Shown: piece by piece, positions 53,329 to 62,538 of the stretch
Layout: each line of letters starts with the position of its first letter
Numbering within the stretch: the first letter of the stretch is position 1
Assembly (NCBI RefSeq): GCF_004309355.1
Contig: NZ_BJCC01000007.1
Location: forward strand, 90,985-154,984
Reading direction: 5' to 3'
Source of the DNA: Enterococcus florum
Lineage (GTDB): Bacteria; Bacillota; Bacilli; Lactobacillales; Enterococcaceae
Length of the DNA stretch: 64,000 nucleotides
The notes under the pieces: generated by a model
The model's database searches: none
Told to the model about the DNA's origin: nothing
Seen by the model: the letters and a program-made list of their open reading frames with translations, nothing else
Position numbers and translations under genes: made by a program

Positions 53329-54441
53329 TCAATGAAAGTTATAAGCTGCCATTGGGATGACCACATTGCCTAAAATGGTAAAAAAGGTCAACAGCCAAAA
53401 GACATGTTTTCCGAAAAACGAAGCATATTGATCATCCTCATGGTACGTCCGCATTCGATTGATCGTGATGATCGCAAACGAGGCGAACAAAATAATCAAA
53501 ATCCCAAAAACATTTACGAATTCCAATAATCCTGTGTGTAACGCATCGGGAACCAAATTCGCCCCAACTAAGATATTGCTGACTGTCCCAAACAAGGCAC
53601 CAGGGATCATACTCAATGGATCAACATTGTGATACGTACAAATGAACAGCACGATCAAGACCCACCCTAACGTGCCGACTAACGCGATGAAACATTTGAT
53701 GTACAGACCGATACTGTCGCGATTCAGCTCCATTGCTGCCAAATATTCAGTCACGACATACGATTCATTCTGCGCTTCGATTTCCGGATCGCCTTTGGAG
53801 TTCGCATATTCCTGTACAAATAGATTGGTATCAAAACGCTGCAGGTCAAAGCCGGCTACATTGATGTTCGGATTGATCGTAGCATTTTCTTTATCGGGAA
53901 CAAATAAAATGTCTTCTATACTGGCTTTAGGCTCTAGATACATACGTAGCTGATACGAGCTCAAGGGAAAACGTGTCGTCCAAAAGGTTTTAGACACCTT
54001 TGCTGTGACTCGAGCCAGCTGATAGCGAATATTGCCGGTCGTTGTGTCCTTCAATGTTTCAGAAGAAATGATCTGTCCCTGATAGATTTCGCAATTTTCG
54101 ATCATGTCTAGTGCAGGATTGTCCTGCCATTTGAACCAAACTTGGAAGGTGACCGTATAATACGAGTTACGAATGTTGATTTCGTTGATATTTTCCATGT
54201 ATAAGCCAACGTTCACTCTCGTTGCGCCGGCAGCAATCGTCTCTTCTTGAGGCGTTAACTGATCCTTTTCATTCAAATAGTGTGTCCAGTATTTTTCTTC
54301 CTGTGTACGATCCTTGTGCAAATAAAAACTAGTTGCCCCGATATAGACGGAGAAAAACAGAACCATTACGATCAGCCATACCCACAATCTTCTTTTTTTG
54401 ACAAGGTCCAGCCTTGCATATCCCTGTTTCCACTTCTTCAC
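53329..54441 (-). CDS. Divergent pentameric ligand-gated ion channel (Cys-loop-type) homologue
   Basis: A 370-residue membrane protein. An N-terminal helix (about 20-40) is followed by a beta-rich external domain (70-240) and four helices (about 243-268, 273-297, 301-328, 345-367). The order of motifs follows bacterial channels such as GLIC: VNVGLYMENINEINI then VWFKWQD (the W-x-D of strand 2), TAKVSKTFWTTRFPLSSYQLRMYL (the pre-Cys-loop and FPFD-like turn), INVAGFDLQRF, and in the pore helix 2-3 junction SNILVGANLVPDALHTG, very like NILVETNLP-x5-TG of GLIC. The family pore position would lie in PLSMIPGALFGTVSNILV. No Cys pair is present, as in other bacterial members. An extra N-terminal anchor in place of a signal peptide is unusual. 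Monocistronic. Confidence 0.75.
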   Translation of the reverse strand: MKKWKQGYARLDLVKKRRLWVWLIVMVLFFSVYIGATSFYLHKDRTQEEKYWTHYLNEKDQLTPQEETIAAGATRVNVGLYMENINEINIRNSYYTVTFQVWFKWQDNPALDMIENCEIYQGQIISSETLKDTTTGNIRYQLARVTAKVSKTFWTTRFPLSSYQLRMYLEPKASIEDILFVPDKENATINPNINVAGFDLQRFDTNLFVQEYANSKGDPEIEAQNESYVVTEYLAAMELNRDSIGLYIKCFIALVGTLGWVLIVLFICTYHNVDPLSMIPGALFGTVSNILVGANLVPDALHTGLLEFVNVFGILIILFASFAIITINRMRTYHEDDQYASFFGKHVFWLLTFFTILGNVVIPMAAYNFH

Positions 54442-54612
54442 TGTTCTTCCCCCTTTCTAACATTGTACCGAATGGTGTTTTTTTTGACAAAACAAAACTG
54501 AAAAATCTGTTTCTTTTTTTTAACGATCTGCTATTTTTTTGGACGGAATCTCATTTACTTATGGAAAAAACCGGTGTACTATCATAAGAAAATGATTAAA
54601 GGAGAAGTTACT

Positions 54613-55089
54613 GTGAGTCTTCAAAAAGTGAAAGAATATTTTGCTCAATACGGCATGGCAGAGCGCATTATTGTGTTCGATGTGTCTAGTGCCACTGTTG
54701 AGTTGGCTGCTCAAGCCTTGGGTTGTGCCCCTGAAAGGATTGCTAAAACTCTATCGTTTCAGCTGAAAAAAGCAGATAAAACAATTTTGATCGTTGCTGC
54801 GGGGGATGCAAAGGTCGACAATACTAAATTCAAGCAAACCTTTCATGAACGTGCCCTGATGCTCAAAGTGGATACTGTTGTCGAGAAAGTCGGCCATCCC
54901 ATCGGCGGAGTCTGCCCTTTTGCCATTCCCTCGGATGTCCTGGTTTATCTAGACGAATCATTGAAACGATTCGAAACCGTCTTTCCTGCTTGCGGCGACA
55001 GCAATAGTGCCATTGAATTAACGATACCTGAACTGGAAACCTACGCAAACACTCAGCATTGGGTCGATGTCTGCAACAACTGGGCATAA
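54613..55089 (+). CDS. YbaK/ProX-type aminoacyl-tRNA deacylase domain protein
   Basis: A 158-residue editing-domain protein that would hydrolyse mischarged tRNA (for example Cys- or Ala-tRNA). Seen: AQALGCAPERIAKTLSF with the catalytic Lys, VVAAGDAKVDNTKFKQ, and VGHPIGGVCPFA. The start is a GTG at 54613, eight bases after AAAGGAG; a longer ATG frame from 54574 contains that ribosome-binding site and is rejected. A terminator follows. Confidence 0.9.
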   Translation: MSLQKVKEYFAQYGMAERIIVFDVSSATVELAAQALGCAPERIAKTLSFQLKKADKTILIVAAGDAKVDNTKFKQTFHERALMLKVDTVVEKVGHPIGGVCPFAIPSDVLVYLDESLKRFETVFPACGDSNSAIELTIPELETYANTQHWVDVCNNWA

Positions 55090-55094
55090 GAATA

Positions 55095-55123
55095 GGAGTT
55101 GGCGAAGAGGCCAACTCCTTTTT
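55095..55123 (+). terminator. Terminator of the YbaK-type gene
   Basis: GGAGTTGGC and GCCAACTCC pair across six bases, then T5. Lies between convergent genes. Confidence 0.88.
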
Positions 55124-55777
55124 CTATACAATTCCTTGTTCAACCACTTTGCCATTTTTCAAATATGATTCTACTAAAACAGCAATATCCTTTTGCATTG
55201 CTGCCGCGTCTGTTCCGCCAAATAAATAACCGACGATCAGGCCTTGGCTTGTGTGATCACTAATCATGGCACGCGTTGAATCGGAGGTTGGACTACCAAA
55301 GGCACCTGCTGCGTCAATCAGAACCATCAAATTCTCGATATTGACTGCTTTTTTTCCAATTCCCGAATAGCTTTCACCTTCCTGGCCTACACCTAATCTT
55401 ATCTCACCAGCAATTTTAGCTGCGTCATAACTCCCAAAAGGAAGCTTGTATTTTAGTGAAAAATAATTATTCAAATCTACTAAGCTATTGATTTGATACA
55501 GCCCTTTTTTCTGAATCACTCTGCGCCACAAGCTGTCTGAAGATGGGCGAAAACGAGCCGGATCCTTCCCTAGCGCACGATAAACCTTTTTCGTAGCGAT
55601 CATCGCTTCATCGTCCTTAATCCTTTCAATACTGTCCTTTTCTTCGATGGTTTGGAGCAGCGGATTCAGCAGCTCCTGCCAAATTTTTTCACTGTAGGTT
55701 TCGTTTTCAAACTCAACGACTGTGTAGGCCAAGGTAACGCCAAGCTTCTTCAAATGGTCTTCAATAACAACCTTCAT
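55124..55777 (-). CDS. B3/B4 (PheT-like) tRNA-binding domain protein
   Basis: A 217-residue stand-alone version of the B3/B4 domain of phenylalanyl-tRNA synthetase beta chain: KVYRALGKDPARFRPSSDSLWRR, INSLVDLNNYFSLKYKLPFGSYD, and IDAAGAFGSPTSDSTRAMI. It probably binds or edits tRNA, and lies next to another editing-type gene. GGAGG precedes the ATG. Confidence 0.87.
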   Translation of the reverse strand: MKVVIEDHLKKLGVTLAYTVVEFENETYSEKIWQELLNPLLQTIEEKDSIERIKDDEAMIATKKVYRALGKDPARFRPSSDSLWRRVIQKKGLYQINSLVDLNNYFSLKYKLPFGSYDAAKIAGEIRLGVGQEGESYSGIGKKAVNIENLMVLIDAAGAFGSPTSDSTRAMISDHTSQGLIVGYLFGGTDAAAMQKDIAVLVESYLKNGKVVEQGIV

Positions 55778-55928
55778 TTCGTTTCCTCCTATCTTTGCTC
55801 TTATTTTACCTGTTTCTTTTCCAAACGAACAGTCTGTAAATCAATTCTTCTCATCTTCAAAAAGAATCGAGTATAATAAATGAAAACAATCGTTGACTTG
55901 AAACCAAGAAAACTAGGAGGTAGAAAAA

Positions 55929-56612
55929 ATGAAGCTTTCGTATCATGGACACTCTGTGCTTTTTATCGAAATGGACAATGGGGAAAAAATTTTGGTCGAT
56001 CCATTCATCACTGGCAATCCATTGACCGATCTTCACGTAGCTGAGGTGAAGACGGATTGGCTTTTGATCACTCACGGGCATGAGGATCATGTTGGCGATA
56101 TGGTCCCGATCGCTAAACAAAACAACGCAACGGTTGTTGGAATCGTCGAATTGTGTACCTTTGCAGAAAAAGAGGGCGTTAAACAAACTCACGGCATGAA
56201 TATCGGCGGTAGTCACACGTTTTCTTTCGGGAAACTCAAAATGATCCATGCTCAGCATAGTACCGGCTATCAAAAGGATGGCGAAATGATCTATCTTGGT
56301 GAACCGGCCGGCTTCTTGCTTCAAGCCGAAGGAAAAACGATTTATCATGCAGGAGATACTGCACTTTTTGGGGACATGGCCTTATTGGGACGCAAATTTG
56401 AGATCGATATCGCCTTTTTGCCGATCGGTGACAACTTTACAATGGGACCTGAGGATGCGGTCGAGGCGGCAAAAATGCTGAACACTAAAAAAGTCGTTCC
56501 GATCCATTACAATACGTTCCCTCTGATCAAACAAGACCCTCAACAACTGGTAAGAGCATTACCAGAGGGTGTCGTCGAAATCATGGAGGTTGGTCAGGTA
56601 ATTGAACTTTGA
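55929..56612 (+). CDS. UPF0173 metal-dependent hydrolase (metallo-beta-lactamase fold)
   Basis: A 227-residue UlaG/UPF0173 protein: [28 protein letters not shown] (metal motif H-x-H-x-D-H), [12 protein letters not shown], and [13 protein letters not shown]. The substrate is unknown. A consensus TATAAT (55872-55877) and AGGAGG precede it. Convergent with the PII gene. Confidence 0.9.
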   Translation: MKLSYHGHSVLFIEMDNGEKILVDPFITGNPLTDLHVAEVKTDWLLITHGHEDHVGDMVPIAKQNNATVVGIVELCTFAEKEGVKQTHGMNIGGSHTFSFGKLKMIHAQHSTGYQKDGEMIYLGEPAGFLLQAEGKTIYHAGDTALFGDMALLGRKFEIDIAFLPIGDNFTMGPEDAVEAAKMLNTKKVVPIHYNTFPLIKQDPQQLVRALPEGVVEIMEVGQVIEL

Positions 56613-56639
56613 TCCCTTGTTCTTTTTGATAAACAGCAC

Positions 56640-56682
56640 AAAAACAGCGTGGAGCTCTGTCATCTGTCTCCACGCTGTTTGT
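56640..56682. terminator. Two-way terminator
   Basis: ACAGCGTGGAG and CTCCACGCTGT, 11 pairs; T-rich on both sides and T5 on the minus strand. Confidence 0.85.
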
Positions 56683-57050
56683 TAGTTGTTTAGTTCATTC
56701 ATAGTTTTGGTTTCACCAAAAGACTTGATGGATGTCATGCCCATCGCTTTATCGATATCAATGGAGAAGCACACACCGTTGCCTGGTTTGTCGATACGGA
56801 TGCCTTTGCCGATTGCTTCCATGATATCCAATTCGATATCTGCTGGCACTAGCGTTAGAACAATGTCTTTTTCCGGTTGAATATCCAGCCCAAAAAATTT
56901 TCCGCTATCATGGACCCCTGAGCCTCGCCCGTGCAGGATCGTTCCGCCGACTGCTCCAGCTTCTTTTGAAAAATCAACGACATCCTGACCACTTCCGCCA
57001 TCCACAATCGTTACAATCATTTTTAAATGCAATGCCACTAATTTACTCAT
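56682..57050 (-). CDS. PII-like regulator linked to DUF1538 genes
   Basis: A 122-residue PII-fold protein: KMIVTIVDGGSGQDVVDFSKEAGAVGGTILHGRGSG, then LTLVPADIELDIMEAI. The T-loop region (HGRGSGVHDSGKFFGLDIQ) differs from nitrogen-control PII and lacks the uridylylated Tyr context. It overlaps the second DUF1538 gene by four bases, so it probably gates that transport-like pair in response to a nucleotide or metabolite. Confidence 0.85.
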   Translation of the reverse strand: MSKLVALHLKMIVTIVDGGSGQDVVDFSKEAGAVGGTILHGRGSGVHDSGKFFGLDIQPEKDIVLTLVPADIELDIMEAIGKGIRIDKPGNGVCFSIDIDKAMGMTSIKSFGETKTMNELNN

Positions 57051-57835
57051 TCTTCTCCCTCGCTATCCTGCAAAGCGCGCTTTGCCTTTTGGTCTCTTTC
57101 GTCCTTCAATTTATAAACATATCCTAAAGCCAACGTCGTTAAGATCGGGGTCAATGCGATCATTGCTACAACACCAAACCCATCGATCATTGGATCACGC
57201 CCCTCTATTTGAGCGGCAATCGCCACACACATCGCTAAAATAAAGGTGGAGCACATTGGTCCAGTCGCAACACCACCATTGTCGAACGCCATCGCTAAGA
57301 ACATTTTATCGACTTTTCTTCCTAAAAGAAAGACCAAGATGTATCCTGGAATCAAAAAGTAATACAACGAGAATCCTGCCAACAGCCGCCACATGGATAG
57401 ACTGACTGCCAGTCCGATTCCGATAGAAACAGACCCCAGCAAAACATTGCCGTTGATTCGCCCTTCGCTTTGTTCTTCCACCTGCTTGACCATTACGTGG
57501 ATCGCAGGTTCAGCAAATCCGACTAGAAAGCCCATCAAAAAGCCTAAAGGGATCAGGATCCAGTTGGCGTCCATCGCCGCGATCGTCGAGCCTAAATGTT
57601 CGCCGATTGGTAGATAAGCAATGTTTACACCATGTAAAAACAAGATTAAGCCCACGGTCGTGATCAAAAAGCTCTTCATGATACGGGCAAAGCGTCGTTT
57701 GCGCAGTTTAAAGCTGGTAGCGTTCAACACGATAAAGATTAAGACGATCGGTGCGACAGAAAGAATTACATCGCCTGCGACATCATCGATCCCGTGTATG
57801 ATCTGCCGCAGCAATTCGTTAAAGTCAATGCTCAT
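57047..57835 (-). CDS. DUF1538 membrane protein, second copy
   Basis: A 262-residue protein with seven or so helices and the family strings GFAEPAIHVMVKQVEEQSEGRI and DNGGVATGPMCSTFILA. It is paralogous to the gene upstream (compare ITIAEPSVQVLAQQ and DAGGVTTGPVTVPFIL there). Overlaps both neighbours by four bases. Function unknown; an ion or small-molecule channel is a reasonable guess. Confidence 0.88.
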   Translation of the reverse strand: MSIDFNELLRQIIHGIDDVAGDVILSVAPIVLIFIVLNATSFKLRKRRFARIMKSFLITTVGLILFLHGVNIAYLPIGEHLGSTIAAMDANWILIPLGFLMGFLVGFAEPAIHVMVKQVEEQSEGRINGNVLLGSVSIGIGLAVSLSMWRLLAGFSLYYFLIPGYILVFLLGRKVDKMFLAMAFDNGGVATGPMCSTFILAMCVAIAAQIEGRDPMIDGFGVVAMIALTPILTTLALGYVYKLKDERDQKAKRALQDSEGEE

Positions 57836-58515
57836 CGGAAAATCACTCCCAACAACATGACGGCTAGTACGGGGCCGAGCGAAGAAACGCCGACCATCCC
57901 AAAACTATCATTCTCATTCTTTCCTTGACGGACCATACTGGTCAAACCAGTTGCAAACGACAAGATAAACGGTACCGTCACCGGCCCTGTCGTAACACCG
58001 CCTGCATCAAAGGCGATCGGCATAAATTGCGGATCAGTGAAAAAAGAGGCAACCAAAATCGCCGCATAGCCGACAGCCATCATTTTCAAATAAGAGAATT
58101 TGAATACCATTCGCAATACTGCAAAAACAAGAAAAATCCCCGTACCGATACTCACCACAGCAATTAGGATCGTCCTTGAAATCGTCCCGTCCGAGATATC
58201 CGTTACTTGTTGCGCCAGCACTTGCACAGATGGTTCCGCGATCGTGATCACGATCCCAATTAGAAATGCTAGTCCAACTAATAATGGAAAATTTCGTTTG
58301 CGAATCAAAAATTTCCCTAATAAATCGCCAACTTCCATCATGGAATAATCTGCCCCGAACAAGAACAATGCCATTCCCAACATCATAATTCCTGCACCGA
58401 TCAAAAACGAAATCATGGACTCACTGTCCAAAGGTGCAAAAATGATGGTTAGCAAAACGATTAAGATGGTCATTGGCAAAATAGCAATAATTACTTCTTT
58501 GAACGTTTTCTTCAT
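57832..58515 (-). CDS. DUF1538 membrane protein, first copy
   Basis: A 227-residue paralogue of the next gene, with six to seven helices. In some bacteria the two are one double-length protein, so they probably form a heterodimer. GGAGG precedes the ATG. The 289 bases upstream hold no recognised gene. Confidence 0.88.
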   Translation of the reverse strand: MKKTFKEVIIAILPMTILIVLLTIIFAPLDSESMISFLIGAGIMMLGMALFLFGADYSMMEVGDLLGKFLIRKRNFPLLVGLAFLIGIVITIAEPSVQVLAQQVTDISDGTISRTILIAVVSIGTGIFLVFAVLRMVFKFSYLKMMAVGYAAILVASFFTDPQFMPIAFDAGGVTTGPVTVPFILSFATGLTSMVRQGKNENDSFGMVGVSSLGPVLAVMLLGVIFR

Positions 58516-58804
58516 CTATAGTCATTCCTCCCTAAACTATTCTATGCATTCCTAAACATGAAATGCAGTGACTTGCTTCTCCAAACACTACGTGAGGCTT
58601 GATTTGTTTAGATGCTGTAAAAAAATATGTTGCTCTTCTGACTCGTTCCTAGCAAGCATATTCCAGTTCACTCACTGGCTCCTCTATTTCATTGTAACAA
58701 TAAACAGACAAATAAAGCCCACATTTTGCATTTTTAGTAAAATTTATACAAATTTATGCATTTTTTCGTTACACTGAGGGAAAGAAAAAAGAGGAGGAGC
58801 ACGT

Positions 58805-59830
58805 ATGTTAAATTTTGAATCAGATTATTTGGAGGGCGCTCACCCAACGATTTTGCAGCGTCTTTTAGAAACCAATGAGGAACAATTAAGCGGCTATGGC
58901 AATGATCCCTACTCATCATCCGCAAAAGAGAAAATCAAAGAAGCCTGCCAATGCCCCGATGCAGACATTTATTTCGTTTCAGGCGGAACCTTGACCAATG
59001 CGTTAATCATTGCTTCCCTATTGAATAAATATGAAGGTGTGATTGCTCCGGAGACAGGGCACATCAGCACCCATGAGACAGGCGCCATAGAATTTACTGG
59101 ACACAAAATTTTGGCCTTGCCGGAAACAGACGGCAAACTCAAGCCAGAGGATGTGAAAAATTATCTGGAACGGTTTTGGGAAGATGAAAACCACGAATTT
59201 ATGGTCTTTCCTGGAATGGTCTATCTTTCTCAGCCAACTGAGTATGGCACTTTGTACTCCAAAGAGGATTTGAAACAGCTTTCTGCAATCTGCCGCGAGT
59301 ACAACATTCCATTATTCATGGATGGTGCTCGCTTAGGCTATGGCTTAGCAAGTAAAGAAAATGATCTGACCCTTGCAGATATCGCTGACTATTGTGATGT
59401 CTTTTACATCGGAGGAACAAAGGTGGGCGCTTTGTTGGGAGAAGCAGTGGTTTTTACTCGCAAGAATACCCCCGCACATTTTCTTGCCCATATGAAGCAG
59501 CAAGGGGCTTTGCTGGCCAAGGGACGACTGTTAGGAATTCAGTTTGATACTCTGTTTACAGAAAAACTTTATTTTGAGATTTCTCGACACGCGATCGAGA
59601 TGGCCGATCAATTAAAGGCCGGATTTCTAGAAAAAGGCTATAAACTGTTGCTGGATTCGCCTACAAATCAGCAGTTTATCATCTTGGAAAACCAAAAGAT
59701 GGCAGAATTGAAGCGCCAGGTCGCTTTCAGTTTTTGGGAGGCCTACGATGAGGAACACACAGTTGTTCGCTTCGCGACTAGCTGGGCAACCAGACAAACC
59801 GAGATCGATGCATTATTGGCGCTGATTTGA
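58805..59830 (+). CDS. Threonine aldolase/beta-eliminating lyase family protein
   Basis: A 341-residue PLP enzyme: SGYGNDPYSSSAKEKI, FVSGGTLTNALII, HISTHETGAIE, FMDGARLGYGL (Asp that holds the pyridine N), and YIGGTKVGALLGE with the Schiff-base Lys. Splits L-threonine or a related beta-hydroxy amino acid to glycine and an aldehyde. ATG after GAGGAGG. Monocistronic. Confidence 0.9.
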   Translation: MLNFESDYLEGAHPTILQRLLETNEEQLSGYGNDPYSSSAKEKIKEACQCPDADIYFVSGGTLTNALIIASLLNKYEGVIAPETGHISTHETGAIEFTGHKILALPETDGKLKPEDVKNYLERFWEDENHEFMVFPGMVYLSQPTEYGTLYSKEDLKQLSAICREYNIPLFMDGARLGYGLASKENDLTLADIADYCDVFYIGGTKVGALLGEAVVFTRKNTPAHFLAHMKQQGALLAKGRLLGIQFDTLFTEKLYFEISRHAIEMADQLKAGFLEKGYKLLLDSPTNQQFIILENQKMAELKRQVAFSFWEAYDEEHTVVRFATSWATRQTEIDALLALI

Positions 59831-59834
59831 TCAA

Positions 59835-59876
59835 TAAAAAAAGCGGCAACAAAACCGTTCAGTTTTTGTTGTCGCT
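59835..59876 (-). terminator. Terminator of the permease/hydantoinase operon
   Basis: AGCGACAACAAAAA and TTTTGTTGCCGCT pair on the minus strand (one G-T pair), followed by T7. It lies between convergent genes. Confidence 0.85.
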
Positions 59877-59887
59877 TCATTTATACT

Positions 59888-61438
59888 TTATTTCATTTTG
59901 CCTACTACCTTCACTCGTAAGCGTGTGGCATTTTCTGGATGGTAAGCCAACGGGGTTTCTTCCACTTCAACTAGCTCGATGGTCTCTTCAACAGCACCAG
60001 CCAGCACGGCTTGTTGCGACGCTTTTTGCTGTGCATCCTTCAGACAATCCGAACGCTCCATCTTCGTGTAGATATAGATTTGCTCGTATTGTCCGCTGAT
60101 CTGAGCAATCGAGGCACCAATCGCATTTGCCACCCCGCCATGTTCATTCACGTAAGCGTTAGCGACTCCTTTTAAATCATCAGGTATGATGATCGCGCCG
60201 CCGCCCACCAACACAAGGTCCACATCCCCGGAGCTGGTCTTCATCTTATCAATCGCATCTTCTGTCATCGACTTGATTTTTTGATAGGCTTTTTCAGCAA
60301 ACTCCTGAGGAATATCCGCCACAAGCGCAGCATCACCAATTGCAGCTTTGCCTAAACGAACAGCAATATCAGTCGCCGTGACTTGTTCTCCGCCGAAGAC
60401 TTTTGCTTCTGTCGTGATTTTGTATCCGACACTGTCCGGTCCGACGGTGACTCCTTCAGCTCCTTCACGAACAATACTGCCGCCACCAAGTCCGATGGAA
60501 ACGATATCGGGCATCCGGAAATTGGTGCGAATTCCGCCAACATCGACTGCCAAAGAGGATTCTCTAGGAAAACCGTCCGCTAGTACACCCAGATCCGACG
60601 TTGTACCGCCTACGTCAAGAACGATGGCATTCTCTAGTCTTGCCAAGTACGAAGCCCCACGAATACTATTGGTCGGTCCGCAAGCGATCGTAAGGATCGG
60701 AAATTGGCGCGCATACTCGATCGACATCAAGGTCCCATCATTTTGGCAGAGATAAACCTCAGCCTGCCGGATACCTTCGCTTTCCAATGCTCGTTCAAAT
60801 CCATTGCTGGTCATACTCATTACTTTATTTAATGCAGCATTTAAAATCGTCGCATTTTCTCGCTCGATCAGTCCTACCGAACCAATGGTAGAAGAACAAG
60901 AAACTGGAACGGCTTCTCCTAGAATTTCTTTCGACCATTCGGCCACTTGAAATTCCTGGTCATTTTTCAGCGAAGAAAAGACGCCGATAATAGCCAAAGA
61001 TTCAATTTCTCCTTGCCACCTGGTCAAGACTTGCTTCACTTCTGCTTCATTCATAGCGGAAAGAGGCTGTCCGTCATATTCATAGCCTCCTTGAACCAGT
61101 TCATAGTTTTTACCAAGAGTCTCTACCATGTCTTCTGGCCAAGCCGTATATGGTTTTACCGAGGCTGTTGCCGGATAGCCCAAACGGAGAACACCGACCT
61201 TAGATAGTTTTTTTCGCTCAACGATCGCGTTGGTACATTGCGTCGTCCCTAACATGGCATGGCTGATTTTTGATGGATCAATTGCTGATTCCTTCATTAC
61301 TTTGTGAAGTGCCTGTTCGATCCCGGTCTGGATATCTTCAGTGGTGGGCACTTTTACTCCATGCACAAGCTTTAACTGTTCGTCAATAATGACTGCATCC
61401 GTATTTGTTCCGCCTACATCGATCCCAATCTTATACAC
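59888..61438 (-). CDS. Hydantoinase/oxoprolinase family protein
   Basis: A 516-residue ATP-dependent amidohydrolase subunit of the HyuA/oxoprolinase group: KIGIDVGGTNTDAVI, HAMLGTTQCTNAIVERK, and the second ATPase lobe VLDVGGTTSDLGVL with GLGGGSIV. The short version (about 520 residues) pairs with DUF917 proteins. The start is a GTG at 61438, eight bases after GGAGG and overlapping the DUF917 stop by eight bases. It probably opens an N-heterocycle such as a hydantoin; the substrate is unknown. Confidence 0.92.
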   Translation of the reverse strand: MYKIGIDVGGTNTDAVIIDEQLKLVHGVKVPTTEDIQTGIEQALHKVMKESAIDPSKISHAMLGTTQCTNAIVERKKLSKVGVLRLGYPATASVKPYTAWPEDMVETLGKNYELVQGGYEYDGQPLSAMNEAEVKQVLTRWQGEIESLAIIGVFSSLKNDQEFQVAEWSKEILGEAVPVSCSSTIGSVGLIERENATILNAALNKVMSMTSNGFERALESEGIRQAEVYLCQNDGTLMSIEYARQFPILTIACGPTNSIRGASYLARLENAIVLDVGGTTSDLGVLADGFPRESSLAVDVGGIRTNFRMPDIVSIGLGGGSIVREGAEGVTVGPDSVGYKITTEAKVFGGEQVTATDIAVRLGKAAIGDAALVADIPQEFAEKAYQKIKSMTEDAIDKMKTSSGDVDLVLVGGGAIIIPDDLKGVANAYVNEHGGVANAIGASIAQISGQYEQIYIYTKMERSDCLKDAQQKASQQAVLAGAVEETIELVEVEETPLAYHPENATRLRVKVVGKMK

Positions 61439-62537
61439 GAGCGTTTCCTCCTTGCTTTGCGATTTCTTCTAACGGTACATATTCAAGATCGTACCCGAAA
61501 TAGTTCGGCCCGACTGTTTCAATGCCCTTATCGGTCCGCCATTTCTCATCACATGGCAAAGCCAATACTCGAACACGCTTGCCGTATTTCAGTGCTTCCG
61601 TTGTTACTGGCATCAATGTTTCAAGATCAACCATACAGATCAAATCCGGGGTCATAGCCATCGGTACACCATCTTTTTCGGCGATCAAATTTTCATTTTG
61701 GAAGCAGACCTTCATTTGTGAGTCTGCTTGCTGATTCAGCCCTTCAATGGTAGCCTCGCCAAAGTTGAAGCCGCCTTGTACTCGCCGGATCACATCGGTA
61801 ATTTTTCCTTGGAACAGCTCAATTCCGTTAGTCAACTCCAGCAGCTGCGCAAATTTAGTCGCTTCATCTTGTTCATTGCTGCGGATTACTTGTCCGATTT
61901 CTTCAGAGAACGTCATGATATGATGGATTCCGTGTTGTTTCAGCTGTTTTCCCGTAGAAGGATAGAGACTGACTAATGAACTAGCCCCCATCTCGACTGT
62001 TTGCACACGGGCCAGACGTTCTGTCCACTTGTTATCAATGGTTTCCATGATCCCAATATTGCCCTTTTCATCCGTGATAGCCATAGGGGCTGCGGAGATG
62101 CCGCCTAAATGAAAGGTTGTCATTTGAAGCTCTGGAAAGGCCCGCCCCATCCCATCACAGTCTACCAGCGGAATATTTAAAGCTGCAGCAACAACGATTG
62201 GGATCATGGAATTCACACCGCCAGCTTCCATCGGAAAGGTCCCAGCGACCTCTTCCACGCCTAAGTAACGGCCTAATTTCTCAAAGACACGCACAAATTC
62301 ATCGCCCTTAGGAAACTTTTCAATCAATACAGACGGAGCACCCATCATTGCAGAGGGCATGAAAAAGTCATTGTCGTTAACCTCTTCTGGACTGATCAGT
62401 TTAACAGGTCCATGCTCCTGAATAGCAGACAGAGCCATCATTTTTCCGATATAAGGATCGCCTCCGCCACCGGTACCTAAAAAAGCTGCTCCAACAGCAA
62501 TATTTTCAATCGCTTCCTTGTCTAAATAGCGCATCAT
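61431..62537 (-). CDS. DUF917 protein, partner of hydantoinase
   Basis: A 368-residue protein: AAFLGTGGGGDPYIGKMMA, SAMMGAPSVLIEKFP, EVAGTFPMEAGGVNSMIP, and DGMGRAFPELQM. DUF917 includes thiohydantoin desulfurase-like proteins and subunits working with HyuA. GGAGG precedes an ATGATG start; it is separated by one base from the permease stop. Confidence 0.9.
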   Translation of the reverse strand: MMRYLDKEAIENIAVGAAFLGTGGGGDPYIGKMMALSAIQEHGPVKLISPEEVNDNDFFMPSAMMGAPSVLIEKFPKGDEFVRVFEKLGRYLGVEEVAGTFPMEAGGVNSMIPIVVAAALNIPLVDCDGMGRAFPELQMTTFHLGGISAAPMAITDEKGNIGIMETIDNKWTERLARVQTVEMGASSLVSLYPSTGKQLKQHGIHHIMTFSEEIGQVIRSNEQDEATKFAQLLELTNGIELFQGKITDVIRRVQGGFNFGEATIEGLNQQADSQMKVCFQNENLIAEKDGVPMAMTPDLICMVDLETLMPVTTEALKYGKRVRVLALPCDEKWRTDKGIETVGPNYFGYDLEYVPLEEIAKQGGNARV

Positions 62538-62538
62538 T

